From Hyphomonas sp. (GTDB taxonomy: Bacteria > Pseudomonadota > Alphaproteobacteria > Caulobacterales > Hyphomonadaceae), in contig VMTE01000004.1 in assembly GCA_013791775.1 (NCBI GenBank), positions 1-55,366 on the forward strand: 55,366 nucleotides of DNA, in the 5' to 3' direction. The notes under the pieces are model-generated. The model was not told the origin of the DNA. It saw only the letters and a program-made list of their open reading frames with translations, and did not search any database. This document shows positions 43,135-51,855 of the stretch, one piece after another (the stretch's first letter is position 1; each line of letters starts with the position of its first letter). The translations under genes and the position numbers were made by a program.

Positions 43135-44549
43135 AGACGATGAGAACGGTAGTCCTCTCAGCCAGCGTCCTTACGCTTGCGGGTTGCGTCAACCTTGCGC
43201 CGGACTATAAGCGCGGCGCGCCGTCAATACCTGCCCAGTTGCCGGTTGATCCGGCAGCCAGCAGTGGAAGCGCGGCGCTTCACTGGGAAGATATTGTCGT
43301 GGCGGCTCCGCTGCGCGAACTGATTGCGGTCGCCCTGATCGAGAACCGCGACCTGCAAGTCGTCGCCGCCAATGTCCGCGTCGCCCGCGCACAACTCGGA
43401 TTGGCGCGGTCCGGCCTGTTTCCGCGCTTCGGGGCAGACGCATCCGTGGAGGAAGGCGGCACATTCGAAAGCTCAGCGTCCCCGTCCCAATCCTTCTCGG
43501 ACAACGCGTCCGCGGGTCTGAGCGTCACAGCATGGGAACTCGATTTCTTCGGCCGCATTGCCAACAACCAGGCTGCAGCACGTGAATCCTATTTCGCCAG
43601 CGAAGAAGGCCAACGCGCGGCGCGCATCGCTCTGGTGGCCTCCATCTGCGAAGCCTGGCTGCAGCTCGCGGCCGACAAGGAATTGCTTGCCCTCGCCGAA
43701 GAAACGGTCCGTAGCCAGAGCGAAAGTTTCGATCTTACCCGCGAACTTCTCGATGCCGGCGCAGCAAACGAACTCGACGTCCGGCGAGCGTCCGCATCCG
43801 TGCAGACCGCCCGCGCGCAGGCGGCGCAGTTTGAGGCGCGGGTGCGGCAGGACCTGAACCTTCTGCGCTTCCTCGCCGGCGCTGACTTGCCTGAAGGCAT
43901 CGCCGGCTCCGCCGTGCTCTCGCCTACACCGCTGGTCTCGAAAATTCCCGTCGGCGCGTCGTCCGAAATCCTGCTCGCGCGCCCGGACCTGATGGCCGCC
44001 GAGCGCCAGTTGCGCGCGGCGAACGCGAGTATCGGCGCCGCACGCGCGGCTTACTTCCCGTCGATTTCGCTGATTGGCAGCGCTGGCTATGTCAGCGCAG
44101 ACCTCTCGGGTCTTGTCGGCGGCGACGGGACTGGGGGGTGGCGATTTGGTCCAAGCCTCAGCCTGCCGATTTTCGATGGCGGCGCGCGGCGGAGCAACCT
44201 CGCTTCCACCCTCGCTGCCCGCGATGCGGCGCTCGCGAGCTATGAGCGTTCCATCCAGTCTGCCTTCCGCGAAACGGCGGACGCCCTCGCCGTCGCGGCA
44301 ACAATCGACGCGCGCCTCTCCGCGCTTCAACAACTTGCTGAAGATACGGATATCACGCTGTCTCTTTCAGAAGAGCGTTTTAAGTCAGGTATCGACGACT
44401 ATCTCGCAGTGCTGGATGCGCAGCGCGAATATTATTCCGGGCGTCAGCAACTGATTGCTGCGCAGCTTGACCGAGGACGGAATACGGTCGCCCTTTTCCG
44501 GGCGCTTGGAAACTGGAGTGATACATCCCAAGCGCCTGAAGCCCCGTGA
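43131..44549 (+). CDS. Outer-membrane efflux channel lipoprotein (NodT/OprM family)
   Basis: A 472-residue TolC-type channel with lipobox LAGC, CVNLAPDYKRGAPSIPAQLP, WELDFFGRIANNQAAARE and a repeat of that layout in the second half (LLARPDLMAAERQLRAANASIGAARAAYFPSISL, FGPSLSLPIFDGG). It completes the tripartite pump with the two preceding genes. It might also serve the second RND pump at 48 kb, which has no channel gene of its own. Confidence 0.92.
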   Translation: MKTMRTVVLSASVLTLAGCVNLAPDYKRGAPSIPAQLPVDPAASSGSAALHWEDIVVAAPLRELIAVALIENRDLQVVAANVRVARAQLGLARSGLFPRFGADASVEEGGTFESSASPSQSFSDNASAGLSVTAWELDFFGRIANNQAAARESYFASEEGQRAARIALVASICEAWLQLAADKELLALAEETVRSQSESFDLTRELLDAGAANELDVRRASASVQTARAQAAQFEARVRQDLNLLRFLAGADLPEGIAGSAVLSPTPLVSKIPVGASSEILLARPDLMAAERQLRAANASIGAARAAYFPSISLIGSAGYVSADLSGLVGGDGTGGWRFGPSLSLPIFDGGARRSNLASTLAARDAALASYERSIQSAFRETADALAVAATIDARLSALQQLAEDTDITLSLSEERFKSGIDDYLAVLDAQREYYSGRQQLIAAQLDRGRNTVALFRALGNWSDTSQAPEAP

Positions 44550-45133
44550 TTCTGAGATCGGCAGCCGGGAAAAACGCTGATGCTCAGGCGTCTTCCCGAA
44601 GCCGCCTGACAGGTCTCAAGTTTAGGTGATCCTAGCGGAAGCAGGACTTGAGACAGCCGGACAGGGTCATTGATGTCGGACACTGGCCAAAAACCCGTTT
44701 GACCGCTCCAAGACCTCACCATGGATCATTTAGCTTGGCGTGCTGATGCATGTCCGATTTCCGCTTTACCTCCGCAATGAACAAGATGTTCTGTATGGAA
44801 GCGGTACTGATGAGTGCCGCGAAAGTGATCGTCTTTGGGGCGATCGCTTCGTGGCGCGCTTTGCGAGTAATATCCGTAAGCAGAGATCAGAAGCTATGCG
44901 TAGGGTCCTTGGCAATGTTAGCTTGACTTGACCTGAGGAGGCTGGATGTAAGGGCCAATCTCTTTGGGGGCGGCGGGAACGCGAAGCTTAAGCTGTTGTT
45001 TTAGAAGTGGGTGCTGGACGTCGCAGCGCTCCGCAAGCTATTGTCAAAGATGTGGGGGTGGCCAGCTTTGGCGCGCTCCGCAGGCTTCAGACGGATCTCG
45101 GGTGCGTGCAACAAATCGTTCATCCGGACGGCA
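44550..45133. other. Intergenic region with inverted repeat and copy B of the long repeat
   Basis: GTCTCAAGT (44613-44621) and ACTTGAGAC (44646-44654) form a 9-bp stem with a 24-base loop and no T run. 44919-45066 is copy B of the diverged repeat. Short frames here are not convincing. Confidence 0.5.
44919..45066 (+). repeat. Diverged ~148-bp direct repeat, copy B
   Basis: It matches copy A at 37183-37327 in the same orientation. The longest identical block is GCAGCGCTCCGCAAGCTATTG (split in my reading at GCAGCGCTCC and GCAAGCTATTG). It marks the right edge of the tetR-RND module. Confidence 0.6.
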
Positions 45134-45610
45134 TCAGAGCCCCGCTGATGAGGACTTCAGATTGTCTTTAATAGTCGAAAGCAAAGTCGCTGCAGCAGCG
45201 AGGTCTTGGCTCAAAACAGAGTCGAAGGCTTGAGATGCAACACGCTCGGCCGACCGCGCAAATTCTTCTGCCTGTTGGATAGCCAATCGAGTCGGGACAA
45301 TCCGCCAGACCCGACGGTCACGGGAATCTCGCTCACGTGAGACATAGCCTGAGCTTTCGAGATGATCGATCAGCGCGCCGACAGATGGACGCGCAATATC
45401 AAGCGCTTCCGCAAGCTTGGTCTGGGTCGGGCCTTCCAGTTTGATCACATATACAAGCACATGCCACTGTGACCGTGTCAGGCCAATGGCTTCCATTTCC
45501 CGATCGAACGCCCGGCGCAATAGGCGGGTGACCTCACCAAGAAGGAAGCTGAAATCAATTCTTGGGTCTCCCTTGAGGTGGGACGCGCGCGACCGCGCAG
45601 GCAACTCCAT
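45134..45610 (-). CDS. MarR-family transcriptional regulator (2)
   Basis: A 158-residue winged-helix protein (FSFLLGEVTRLLRRAFDREM, LTRSQWHVLVYVIKLEGPTQTKLAEALDIARPSVGALIDHLESSGYVSRERDSRDRRVWRIVPTRL). It is homologous to the MarR protein at 30.0 kb. ATG 45610 has GGAG six bases upstream; the ATG at 45622 has none. It is divergent from the hydrolase-thioesterase-RND operon across 67 bp that contain a clear palindrome, so it very likely represses that operon and itself. Confidence 0.88.
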   Translation of the reverse strand: MELPARSRASHLKGDPRIDFSFLLGEVTRLLRRAFDREMEAIGLTRSQWHVLVYVIKLEGPTQTKLAEALDIARPSVGALIDHLESSGYVSRERDSRDRRVWRIVPTRLAIQQAEEFARSAERVASQAFDSVLSQDLAAAATLLSTIKDNLKSSSAGL

Positions 45611-45622
45611 AGCTTTCTCCAT

Positions 45623-45664
45623 TTACAAAGTTTGTAAGCTAACTTAATAAAAGTATCCTTACAA
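45623..45664. promoter_or_regulatory. MarR operator TTACAAAGTTTGTAA and half-site
   Basis: A perfect palindrome with a central G at 45623-45637, followed by a TTACAA half-site at 45659-45664. A rightward promoter TTGTAA (45632-45637), 16-bp spacer and TATCCT (45654-45659) is covered at both hexamers. The size and AT-rich symmetry are typical of MarR operators. Confidence 0.65.
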
Positions 45665-45677
45665 GTCGCCAAAGCGG

Positions 45678-46556
45678 ATGGGTATTTTGAGCAGTCGTGA
45701 CGGGTATCTTCATGCACAAGGGTTGAAACTGGCGCTCAGTTCTTTTGGCGATCCTGCCGCCCCGCCGGTAATCTTTGCCCATGGCGGGGGGCAAACCCGC
45801 CACGCCTGGAGCGGCGCCGCGAAAGCGGTGGCATTTGAAGGGTATCGCTCAATTGCCTTGGATCTTCGCGGACATGGTGAAAGCGACTGGGCTCCAGACG
45901 GTGATTACTCTCTCGAAGCTATCGCGCGAGACCTTGTTGAGGTTGGTGAACGTATAGCGGGTGGAGGGCCGCGCCCACATATAGTCGGTGCTTCGCTTGG
46001 AGGACTCGCAGCCATAGTTGCCGCAGGCATGCTGTCACGCGATGCATTTGAATCGGTGACACTTGTCGACATCACGCCGAACATGGACGCTGCCGGTGTC
46101 ACCAAAGTTGTCGGCTTCATGGGCGCGCATGTTCAGGAAGGCTTTGCCTCGCTGGAACAGGCCGCAGATGTGATTGCCAGCTATCTGCCACATCGCCCGC
46201 GGCCGAAAGACCTTGAGGGGCTGCGCAAGAACCTTCGGCAGGGCGAAGATGGGCGTTGGCGATGGCACTGGGACCCTGCCTTTATCACTGGCGTCATGCG
46301 CCGCTCCGGAGTTGCTCACACAGGTGATCTGGAGCAAGCTGTTCGGGACATCCGCGTCCCGCTTCATCTCATCCGTGGACGTATGAGTGAGCTGGTTTCA
46401 GAAGACTCCGTCACGGCGTTTCGATCCCTCGCGCCGCAGGCGCATTTCACCGACGTTGCTGGCGCAAGACATATGGTGGCGGGAGATCGCAACGATGTGT
46501 TTATCGAAGCGGTTGTATCCTTTCTTCGGCCGATCCGAGAGCAGACCCTTGCATGA
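45678..46556 (+). CDS. Alpha/beta hydrolase
   Basis: A 292-residue cytosolic alpha/beta hydrolase: FAHGGGQTRHAW (oxyanion), LDLRGHGESDWA, nucleophile in GASLGG (Ser about 107), and histidine in GARHMVAGDRND. It could be an esterase, a C-C hydrolase or a haloperoxidase-like enzyme. It heads a four-gene operon; its stop overlaps the thioesterase ATG. Its co-expression with an efflux pump suggests it modifies or detoxifies the pump's cargo (inference). Confidence 0.85.
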   Translation: MGILSSRDGYLHAQGLKLALSSFGDPAAPPVIFAHGGGQTRHAWSGAAKAVAFEGYRSIALDLRGHGESDWAPDGDYSLEAIARDLVEVGERIAGGGPRPHIVGASLGGLAAIVAAGMLSRDAFESVTLVDITPNMDAAGVTKVVGFMGAHVQEGFASLEQAADVIASYLPHRPRPKDLEGLRKNLRQGEDGRWRWHWDPAFITGVMRRSGVAHTGDLEQAVRDIRVPLHLIRGRMSELVSEDSVTAFRSLAPQAHFTDVAGARHMVAGDRNDVFIEAVVSFLRPIREQTLA

Positions 46557-46972
46557 GTGGCCCCATGCTCAATCTTGATCAGTTACAGGCCGCACTCGAT
46601 GCGGCCCCCTTCCATCGGTGGCTGGGGTTGAGGGCGATCAGCACAGACAGTGACAAGCTGGTGCTGGAAATGCCATGGCGAGAGGAAGTGGTTTCCAATC
46701 CGCGAATACAGTCTGCCCATGGCGGTGTAATTGCAGCGCTGATTGATCTTACAGGATTTTATGCCCTGCTCGCCTCGGGTAACATGCCTGCCGCGACGGC
46801 GGACTTGCGGGTCGACTATCACAAACCGGCCACGCCAGGAACGCTGAGTGTAACGGGAAGAATTGTCCGTCTTGGAGCAACTCTCTCTGTCGCCGAAGCC
46901 ACTGTAATGAACGCCGACGGAGCCCTGCTTTCGAGCGGGCGCGGCGCCTACCTGATGCCGGGGCGTTCATGA
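46553..46972 (+). CDS. Hotdog-fold acyl-CoA thioesterase (PaaI/YiiD type)
   Basis: A 139-residue hotdog protein with NPRIQSAHGGVIAALIDLTGFYALLA (HGG followed by the catalytic helix) and TADLRVDYHKPATPGTLSVTGRIVRLG. Such enzymes hydrolyse aryl- or acyl-CoA thioesters to free acids. Four-base ATGA overlaps on both sides tie it to the hydrolase and the RND adaptor. Release of an acid from CoA followed by export is an attractive reading. Confidence 0.88.
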   Translation: MSGPMLNLDQLQAALDAAPFHRWLGLRAISTDSDKLVLEMPWREEVVSNPRIQSAHGGVIAALIDLTGFYALLASGNMPAATADLRVDYHKPATPGTLSVTGRIVRLGATLSVAEATVMNADGALLSSGRGAYLMPGRS

Positions 46973-48087
46973 GGATTTGTGCAACGCTTTCACTCTGTGC
47001 GGTTTTCGTTCTGGTCTCTGGATGCCGGGACGCAGAGCCTGAAGGGCAAGCCGCCCCTGCGGCGGCCGGCGTTACGGCTGAAGCCGAGACCCGGGTTGTC
47101 CAGGTTGAAACGGTTTCCGCAGAAACGGTCATGCGGGACGACTATTTGATTGCATCTGGGACCATTGCCGCAAAGCAAACCAGCAATATCGGCGCGTTGG
47201 CGGAGGGGGTCGTTGAACAGATTTTCGTCCGGGTGGGTGACAGGGTTCGTAAGGGCGATCCGCTCTTTAGAACCCGGCAGGTCGATTATCAGCGCAGCCT
47301 CGTCGAAGCCGAAGCAATGCGGGACGTTGCCCTGGCCGAAGTTACACGCTCACAGACACTCGTGGATCGCTACACGCCACTGGAAACCAAAGGCGTCGTC
47401 TCGGGTGTGGTCTTTGACAATGCCAAAACCGCCCTTGAGGTTGCTGGCGCCAACTTGCGACTCAGGGAGACAGAAGTGGAAACCGCCAAGCAGGCGCTGT
47501 GGGATACAACAGTCCGCGCGCCATTCGATGGCGCTATCACAGCTCGCTATATCGATGAGGGCGTGTTCATGGCCAACCGCTTCTCCGGAATGGGCAACTC
47601 CGCCGTTGTTCAGGTTCAGGAGTGCGGAATTGCTGCGGCGATCTTGTTTGCGCCTGAGTCCGAGCTCGCGCGTTTGCGGCTCGACTTGAAAGGTCATCTC
47701 TACGTCGATGGCCGGAGTGATCCGATAGAATCACAGATCCTCATCTTGAACGACCGCGTTGACCCGACTTCAAGGATGGTGGAATTTCGAATGGCATTTG
47801 CGAACCCCGATTGCGCTGTCAAAGCCGGGCAGTCGGTCCGCGCAGAGGTCGAAGTTGATCCCCGGTCTGCCACCGTCCTGCCGCGCAGAGCAATTCAAGG
47901 TACGGGCGAAGATCGCTACGTCTATCTGGTAACGAACGCGCAAGCTAAGCGACGTCCCGTGAAAGTTTCAGACATCGATGCTGATCGTGTGGAGATTCTT
48001 GACGGGTTGATGAATGGAGAAACAGTCGTCCTGACAGCCTCGGAGCCGCTGTATGACGGCGCCAGGATTGAGCCCACACCTTCATGA
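46969..48087 (+). CDS. RND efflux periplasmic adaptor (MFP lipoprotein, 2)
   Basis: A 372-residue membrane fusion protein with lipobox VSGC, a lipoyl half TSNIGALAEGVVEQIFVRVGDRVRKGDPLFRTR, a helical hairpin, a second half TTVRAPFDGAITARYIDEGVFM, and the barrel domains. It is distinct from the adaptor at 38.8 kb. ATGA overlaps link it to the thioesterase before and the pump after. Confidence 0.9.
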   Translation: MRICATLSLCAVFVLVSGCRDAEPEGQAAPAAAGVTAEAETRVVQVETVSAETVMRDDYLIASGTIAAKQTSNIGALAEGVVEQIFVRVGDRVRKGDPLFRTRQVDYQRSLVEAEAMRDVALAEVTRSQTLVDRYTPLETKGVVSGVVFDNAKTALEVAGANLRLRETEVETAKQALWDTTVRAPFDGAITARYIDEGVFMANRFSGMGNSAVVQVQECGIAAAILFAPESELARLRLDLKGHLYVDGRSDPIESQILILNDRVDPTSRMVEFRMAFANPDCAVKAGQSVRAEVEVDPRSATVLPRRAIQGTGEDRYVYLVTNAQAKRRPVKVSDIDADRVEILDGLMNGETVVLTASEPLYDGARIEPTPS

Positions 48088-51000
48088 TGTCGCTCGTCGA
48101 TATTTCGATTCGCCGCGCCGTATTTGCCGTGATGCTCATCGCATCGTTGGTAGGCCTCGGTTTTATGTCGATGGGGCGCTTGGGCGTCGACTTATTTCCC
48201 GATGTTGAATTTCCCTATGTCAATGTGACGGCGACGCTGGACGGGGCCTCTGCGGAAACCATGGAGTCGGAAGTCACCGACATCCTCGAAGAGTACATCA
48301 ACACGATCGACGGAATTGAAACGCTGCAATCCTTTTCCAGTGAAGGGCGCGCGCAAATTCTGATCGAGTTCAATCTGAGTTCCAATGCCCGCGAGAAGGT
48401 CCAGGATGTTCGGGACAAGGTGCAAGTCGCCTTGGCAGAATTGCCTCCGGATATGGATCCGCCCATCGTGGACAAGGTCGATCCGGACGCGGCGCCGATC
48501 ATCTCCGTCATGATCGCTGGCGATCTGCCTATCGCCGAGTTGACGGCGTTCGCCGATGATGTGGCCAAGGAACGTCTTCAACGCCTCGACGGTGTCGGCG
48601 CCGTGAAATTGGTCGGGGGACGTGAGCGCGCGGTGCGCATCTGGCTCGACAATGAACGGCTGCGGGCGTTTGGCGTCACGGCGGATGATGTACGACGGGC
48701 GATCCAGAGCGAGCATGCAGAGCTTCCTGGCGGGCGGCTGGAAACTGCTGCCCGCACGCGGGAGTTTGGTGTAAAAACTGTCGCTGAAGTTACCCGTGCG
48801 AATGGCTTTGCAGACTTGCCAGTCGCCTATCGGGAAAATGGCGTCACAATCCGAATTTCTGATGTTGCCCGCGTGGAGGACGGCCTGGAGGATGAGCGCT
48901 CAGCGGCATTCTTGAATGGCAGACGAGGCATCTCGCTCGATATCAGGAAACAATCAGGCCAGAATACTGTCGAGGTCGCGCACCAGGTCAAGGCCGCCAC
49001 AGAAGGCTTGCGCGCGCTTGCACCCGCCGGGGTGACGATTGTCGCGACCAGAGATGTGTCGAAATTCATCGAGAGCTCAATCGAGGACGTCACCCATGAC
49101 GTCGTGATTGCTATCGGGCTTGTCGTTGCAGTGACCTTTGTTTTCCTCCTGAATTTCAGAGCGACGATCATCGTGGCCCTGGCGATCCCGACATCCCTTG
49201 TGGCCACTTTTTTTGGCTTTTACCTCCTGGGGTTCTCAATCAACGTCCTGACCCTGCTTGCGCTCACCGTTGCCATCGGACTGCTCGTAGACGACGCTAT
49301 CGTCGTTATAGAAGCGATCATGAAAGAGCTGGAAGAGGGGAAGCCACCGCTTGAGGCCGCGCTGGACGGTACACGTAAAGTGGGACTTGCCGTGGTTGCA
49401 GGCACAGCAGCCACGCTTGCTGTTTTTGTTCCGATTGCCTTCATGGATGGCATCGTAGGACGCTTCTTCTACCAATACGGTCTGACGATCGTATTTTCGG
49501 TGTCTGTTTCTTTGCTCGTTGCTTTGACACTCACGCCGATGCTTGCATCGCGCATCCTCACATCCAGTGGCGTTTCACCCGTCTTTCGGCCGCTCGAAGC
49601 GTTCTGGGACTCAACTGACCGCGCCTATGCAGGTCTCGTAAAGCTGGCCGTTCGATTTCGCATTGTTGTGATTTTCATTGCGTTTGCCTCAGTTGTTGCC
49701 GGTGCGTGGTATGCTGCTCGCGTTCCTTCCGGGTTTACGTCGCGCGCCGACAGGAGCGAGTTTCAGGGTTCGATCGAGCTACCGCTTGGCACTGGCGTTG
49801 TTTCTGCGCTCGACGCCGCGCAAAAAATAGATGCTGAACTCCGCAAGATCGAGCACGTTGAAGAAGTGTTCGTCTCCATTGGGGCCGGCGCGCAAGCCGA
49901 GGCCCGTGTCATCGATCTATACGCTTCCTTGACACCGAAACAGGAGCGCCAAACGGGTCAGTTTGAAATCATGGACCAAGCGCGGAAGGCCATCCGCATC
50001 GCATCCCCTGAGGCGGTCAAGATATCCGTCCTTGAAGTTCCGTGGGTCAGCGGGACGACCTCCGGTAGCTCGGACATCGACTTGTTGTTAAAGGGGTCTG
50101 ACCTCAACTCCCTTGCGCAGTATGGCGAGCATCTCGTGCGTGAGATGCGTGCCCGACCTGATTTTTCTGATGTCAGAACCAGCTTCGAAAGCGGTCGACC
50201 GGAAGCACAGATCCTGTTTGACCGAACGCGGGCCGGGGACCAGGGCGTTTCCGCTCGTGCCTTGGCGGACACAGCCCGGATTGCCTTGGGCGGACTCGAT
50301 GCAGGCACCTTTGAAGAGGGCGGAAAACGATATGATGTGCGCCTGCGTCTGGAGGAAGACCAGAGGGAAAGCGTGCGGGATTTTGATCGCATACAAGTGC
50401 GCGGTGCAGACGGGCGACTGGTAGATATTGGAGCGGTTTCACGTGTTGAGTTCGCTTCCGGCCCATCGAAAATCGATCGATCAGACCGCGCCAGGAAGAT
50501 CTCGGTACTTGCCAGTTCTGCAACCGGTGTTTCCCTTGGTGAGGCGACAAGCACCTTAATCGAGGTGCTTGAAGCCAACCCGCCGCCGGCAGGCATCACA
50601 TACTCGGTCGGCGGCATGTCGGAACGCATGCAGGAGACCGCCGGCGCGATCGGCTTCGCGTTATTGCTCGCCTTGCTGGCGCTCTACATGGTGCTTGCGA
50701 GCCAATTCAATTCCTTCGTGCAGCCGCTCCTGATCATGGTGACCGCTCCGCTCAGCTTCTCGGGAGCTTTTGCAGGGCTCTACTACTTTGGAATGGAATC
50801 TTCGCTATTCGCGCAGATTGGTCTCATCGGACTGATGGGGATCGTGATGAAGAATGGCATTTTGCTGGTTGACCGCGCAAACCAGTTGATCGCGGAAGGA
50901 ATGACAGAAAGAGACGCGATCCTTCAAGCTTGCCCTGAACGACTTCGCCCCGTTCTCATGACTGCCTTCTCGGCAATTTTTGGCATGGTGCCAGTCGCGT

Positions 51001-51245
51001 TGGCGACCTCGGATGGAGCCGAGTGGCGCAACGCGCTCGGCGCGCTTCTCATTGGTGGGTTGACCTCTTCAACTATCCTGACGCTTGTCGTCATTCCCGC
51101 AGTCTTCATGATACCAAGTGATGTTGCCGGCTTCGTCAGAAAGCTTATCCGGCTGGTCCTTTGGCCGTTCGCGCGATTGCGACGCGGCGAGGATGTTGTA
51201 AGATCTGCAGCCGTTTCCAGGCGGGCTTCTGAAGACTCCATTTAG
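48084..51245 (+). CDS. RND efflux transporter (HAE1-type, 2)
   Basis: A 1053-residue pump: ISIRRAVFAVMLIASLVGLGFMSMGRLGVDLFPDVEFPYV at the N-terminus, proton relay in AIGLLVDDAIVVIEAIM, and the partner Lys in GIVMKNGILLVDRANQ. It belongs to the branch with LFPDVEFP after TM1 rather than the classic AcrB branch. No outer-membrane channel gene follows, so it must share one, perhaps that at 43.1 kb. It is under the divergent MarR. The first annotated ATG is doubled (ATGATG); the overlap with the adaptor stop supports this start. Confidence 0.92.
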   Translation: MMSLVDISIRRAVFAVMLIASLVGLGFMSMGRLGVDLFPDVEFPYVNVTATLDGASAETMESEVTDILEEYINTIDGIETLQSFSSEGRAQILIEFNLSSNAREKVQDVRDKVQVALAELPPDMDPPIVDKVDPDAAPIISVMIAGDLPIAELTAFADDVAKERLQRLDGVGAVKLVGGRERAVRIWLDNERLRAFGVTADDVRRAIQSEHAELPGGRLETAARTREFGVKTVAEVTRANGFADLPVAYRENGVTIRISDVARVEDGLEDERSAAFLNGRRGISLDIRKQSGQNTVEVAHQVKAATEGLRALAPAGVTIVATRDVSKFIESSIEDVTHDVVIAIGLVVAVTFVFLLNFRATIIVALAIPTSLVATFFGFYLLGFSINVLTLLALTVAIGLLVDDAIVVIEAIMKELEEGKPPLEAALDGTRKVGLAVVAGTAATLAVFVPIAFMDGIVGRFFYQYGLTIVFSVSVSLLVALTLTPMLASRILTSSGVSPVFRPLEAFWDSTDRAYAGLVKLAVRFRIVVIFIAFASVVAGAWYAARVPSGFTSRADRSEFQGSIELPLGTGVVSALDAAQKIDAELRKIEHVEEVFVSIGAGAQAEARVIDLYASLTPKQERQTGQFEIMDQARKAIRIASPEAVKISVLEVPWVSGTTSGSSDIDLLLKGSDLNSLAQYGEHLVREMRARPDFSDVRTSFESGRPEAQILFDRTRAGDQGVSARALADTARIALGGLDAGTFEEGGKRYDVRLRLEEDQRESVRDFDRIQVRGADGRLVDIGAVSRVEFASGPSKIDRSDRARKISVLASSATGVSLGEATSTLIEVLEANPPPAGITYSVGGMSERMQETAGAIGFALLLALLALYMVLASQFNSFVQPLLIMVTAPLSFSGAFAGLYYFGMESSLFAQIGLIGLMGIVMKNGILLVDRANQLIAEGMTERDAILQACPERLRPVLMTAFSAIFGMVPVALATSDGAEWRNALGALLIGGLTSSTILTLVVIPAVFMIPSDVAGFVRKLIRLVLWPFARLRRGEDVVRSAAVSRRASEDSI

Positions 51246-51855
51246 TGGCTAATTACTGGTGCCGGTCACTGTAGGAGGGACTTTTTTTTGGCCATTCTTG
51301 GCGGATTGCGCTAAACAAATCGAATTTCGCCATTTCACTGCGGTGGCAAAATAATTAAACTAAGTGATCACAAGGCCATTATACGTCTGCCTACGGATGG
51401 CTGTATCGATCTTTTGATATTTTGGAACTTTCCAACGGGATCGGCGAGTCCATGTCGGCCAGAGAGTCACCAAATTCCGTCTACATTGCCGCTGACGGCA
51501 GCCATTGCTGACTGCAGACTCAATAGCCGTTTTCGGCGAATTTTCAATCTTCGAGCATCCTGCTTTCTAACGACTGCTTTGGGGAGTGACCTCGCAGCGG
51601 AGGAGGATGCGGACCTGATCCGCGGCCGCCGCAAATGCCATGCTTTCATTGATCGGACCGGCTCGGAGGCGACACTCGAAGCTATGGCCAAACTTGTTCG
51701 CGCGATGTCCGTTGATTGAGCCAGTGTTTCGTTTTTGAAGGCGGCCTTTGTTGTTGTCTGCACTGGTCTGCAGGCGCTTGCGCCGCGTCCAACTAGGCAA
51801 TCCGGGTACGGCGGGTTGATCATGCGCCCTCGTGACGGAGAGCGGAGAAGGCTGC
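51246..51855. other. Intergenic region between the RND operon and traG
   Basis: About 610 bp. The first 170 bp are AT-rich with a T8 run at 51284 but no stem before it. A frame ending at 51719 has a protein-like tail (AEEDADLIRGRRKCHAFIDRTGSEATLEAMAKLV) that could be the 3' remnant of a lost gene; I do not recognise it. Confidence 0.4.

Noticed and set aside
44740-44931. 63-codon ORF after the RND operon
   Set aside because: No ribosome site or recognisable motif; it ends inside the long repeat.
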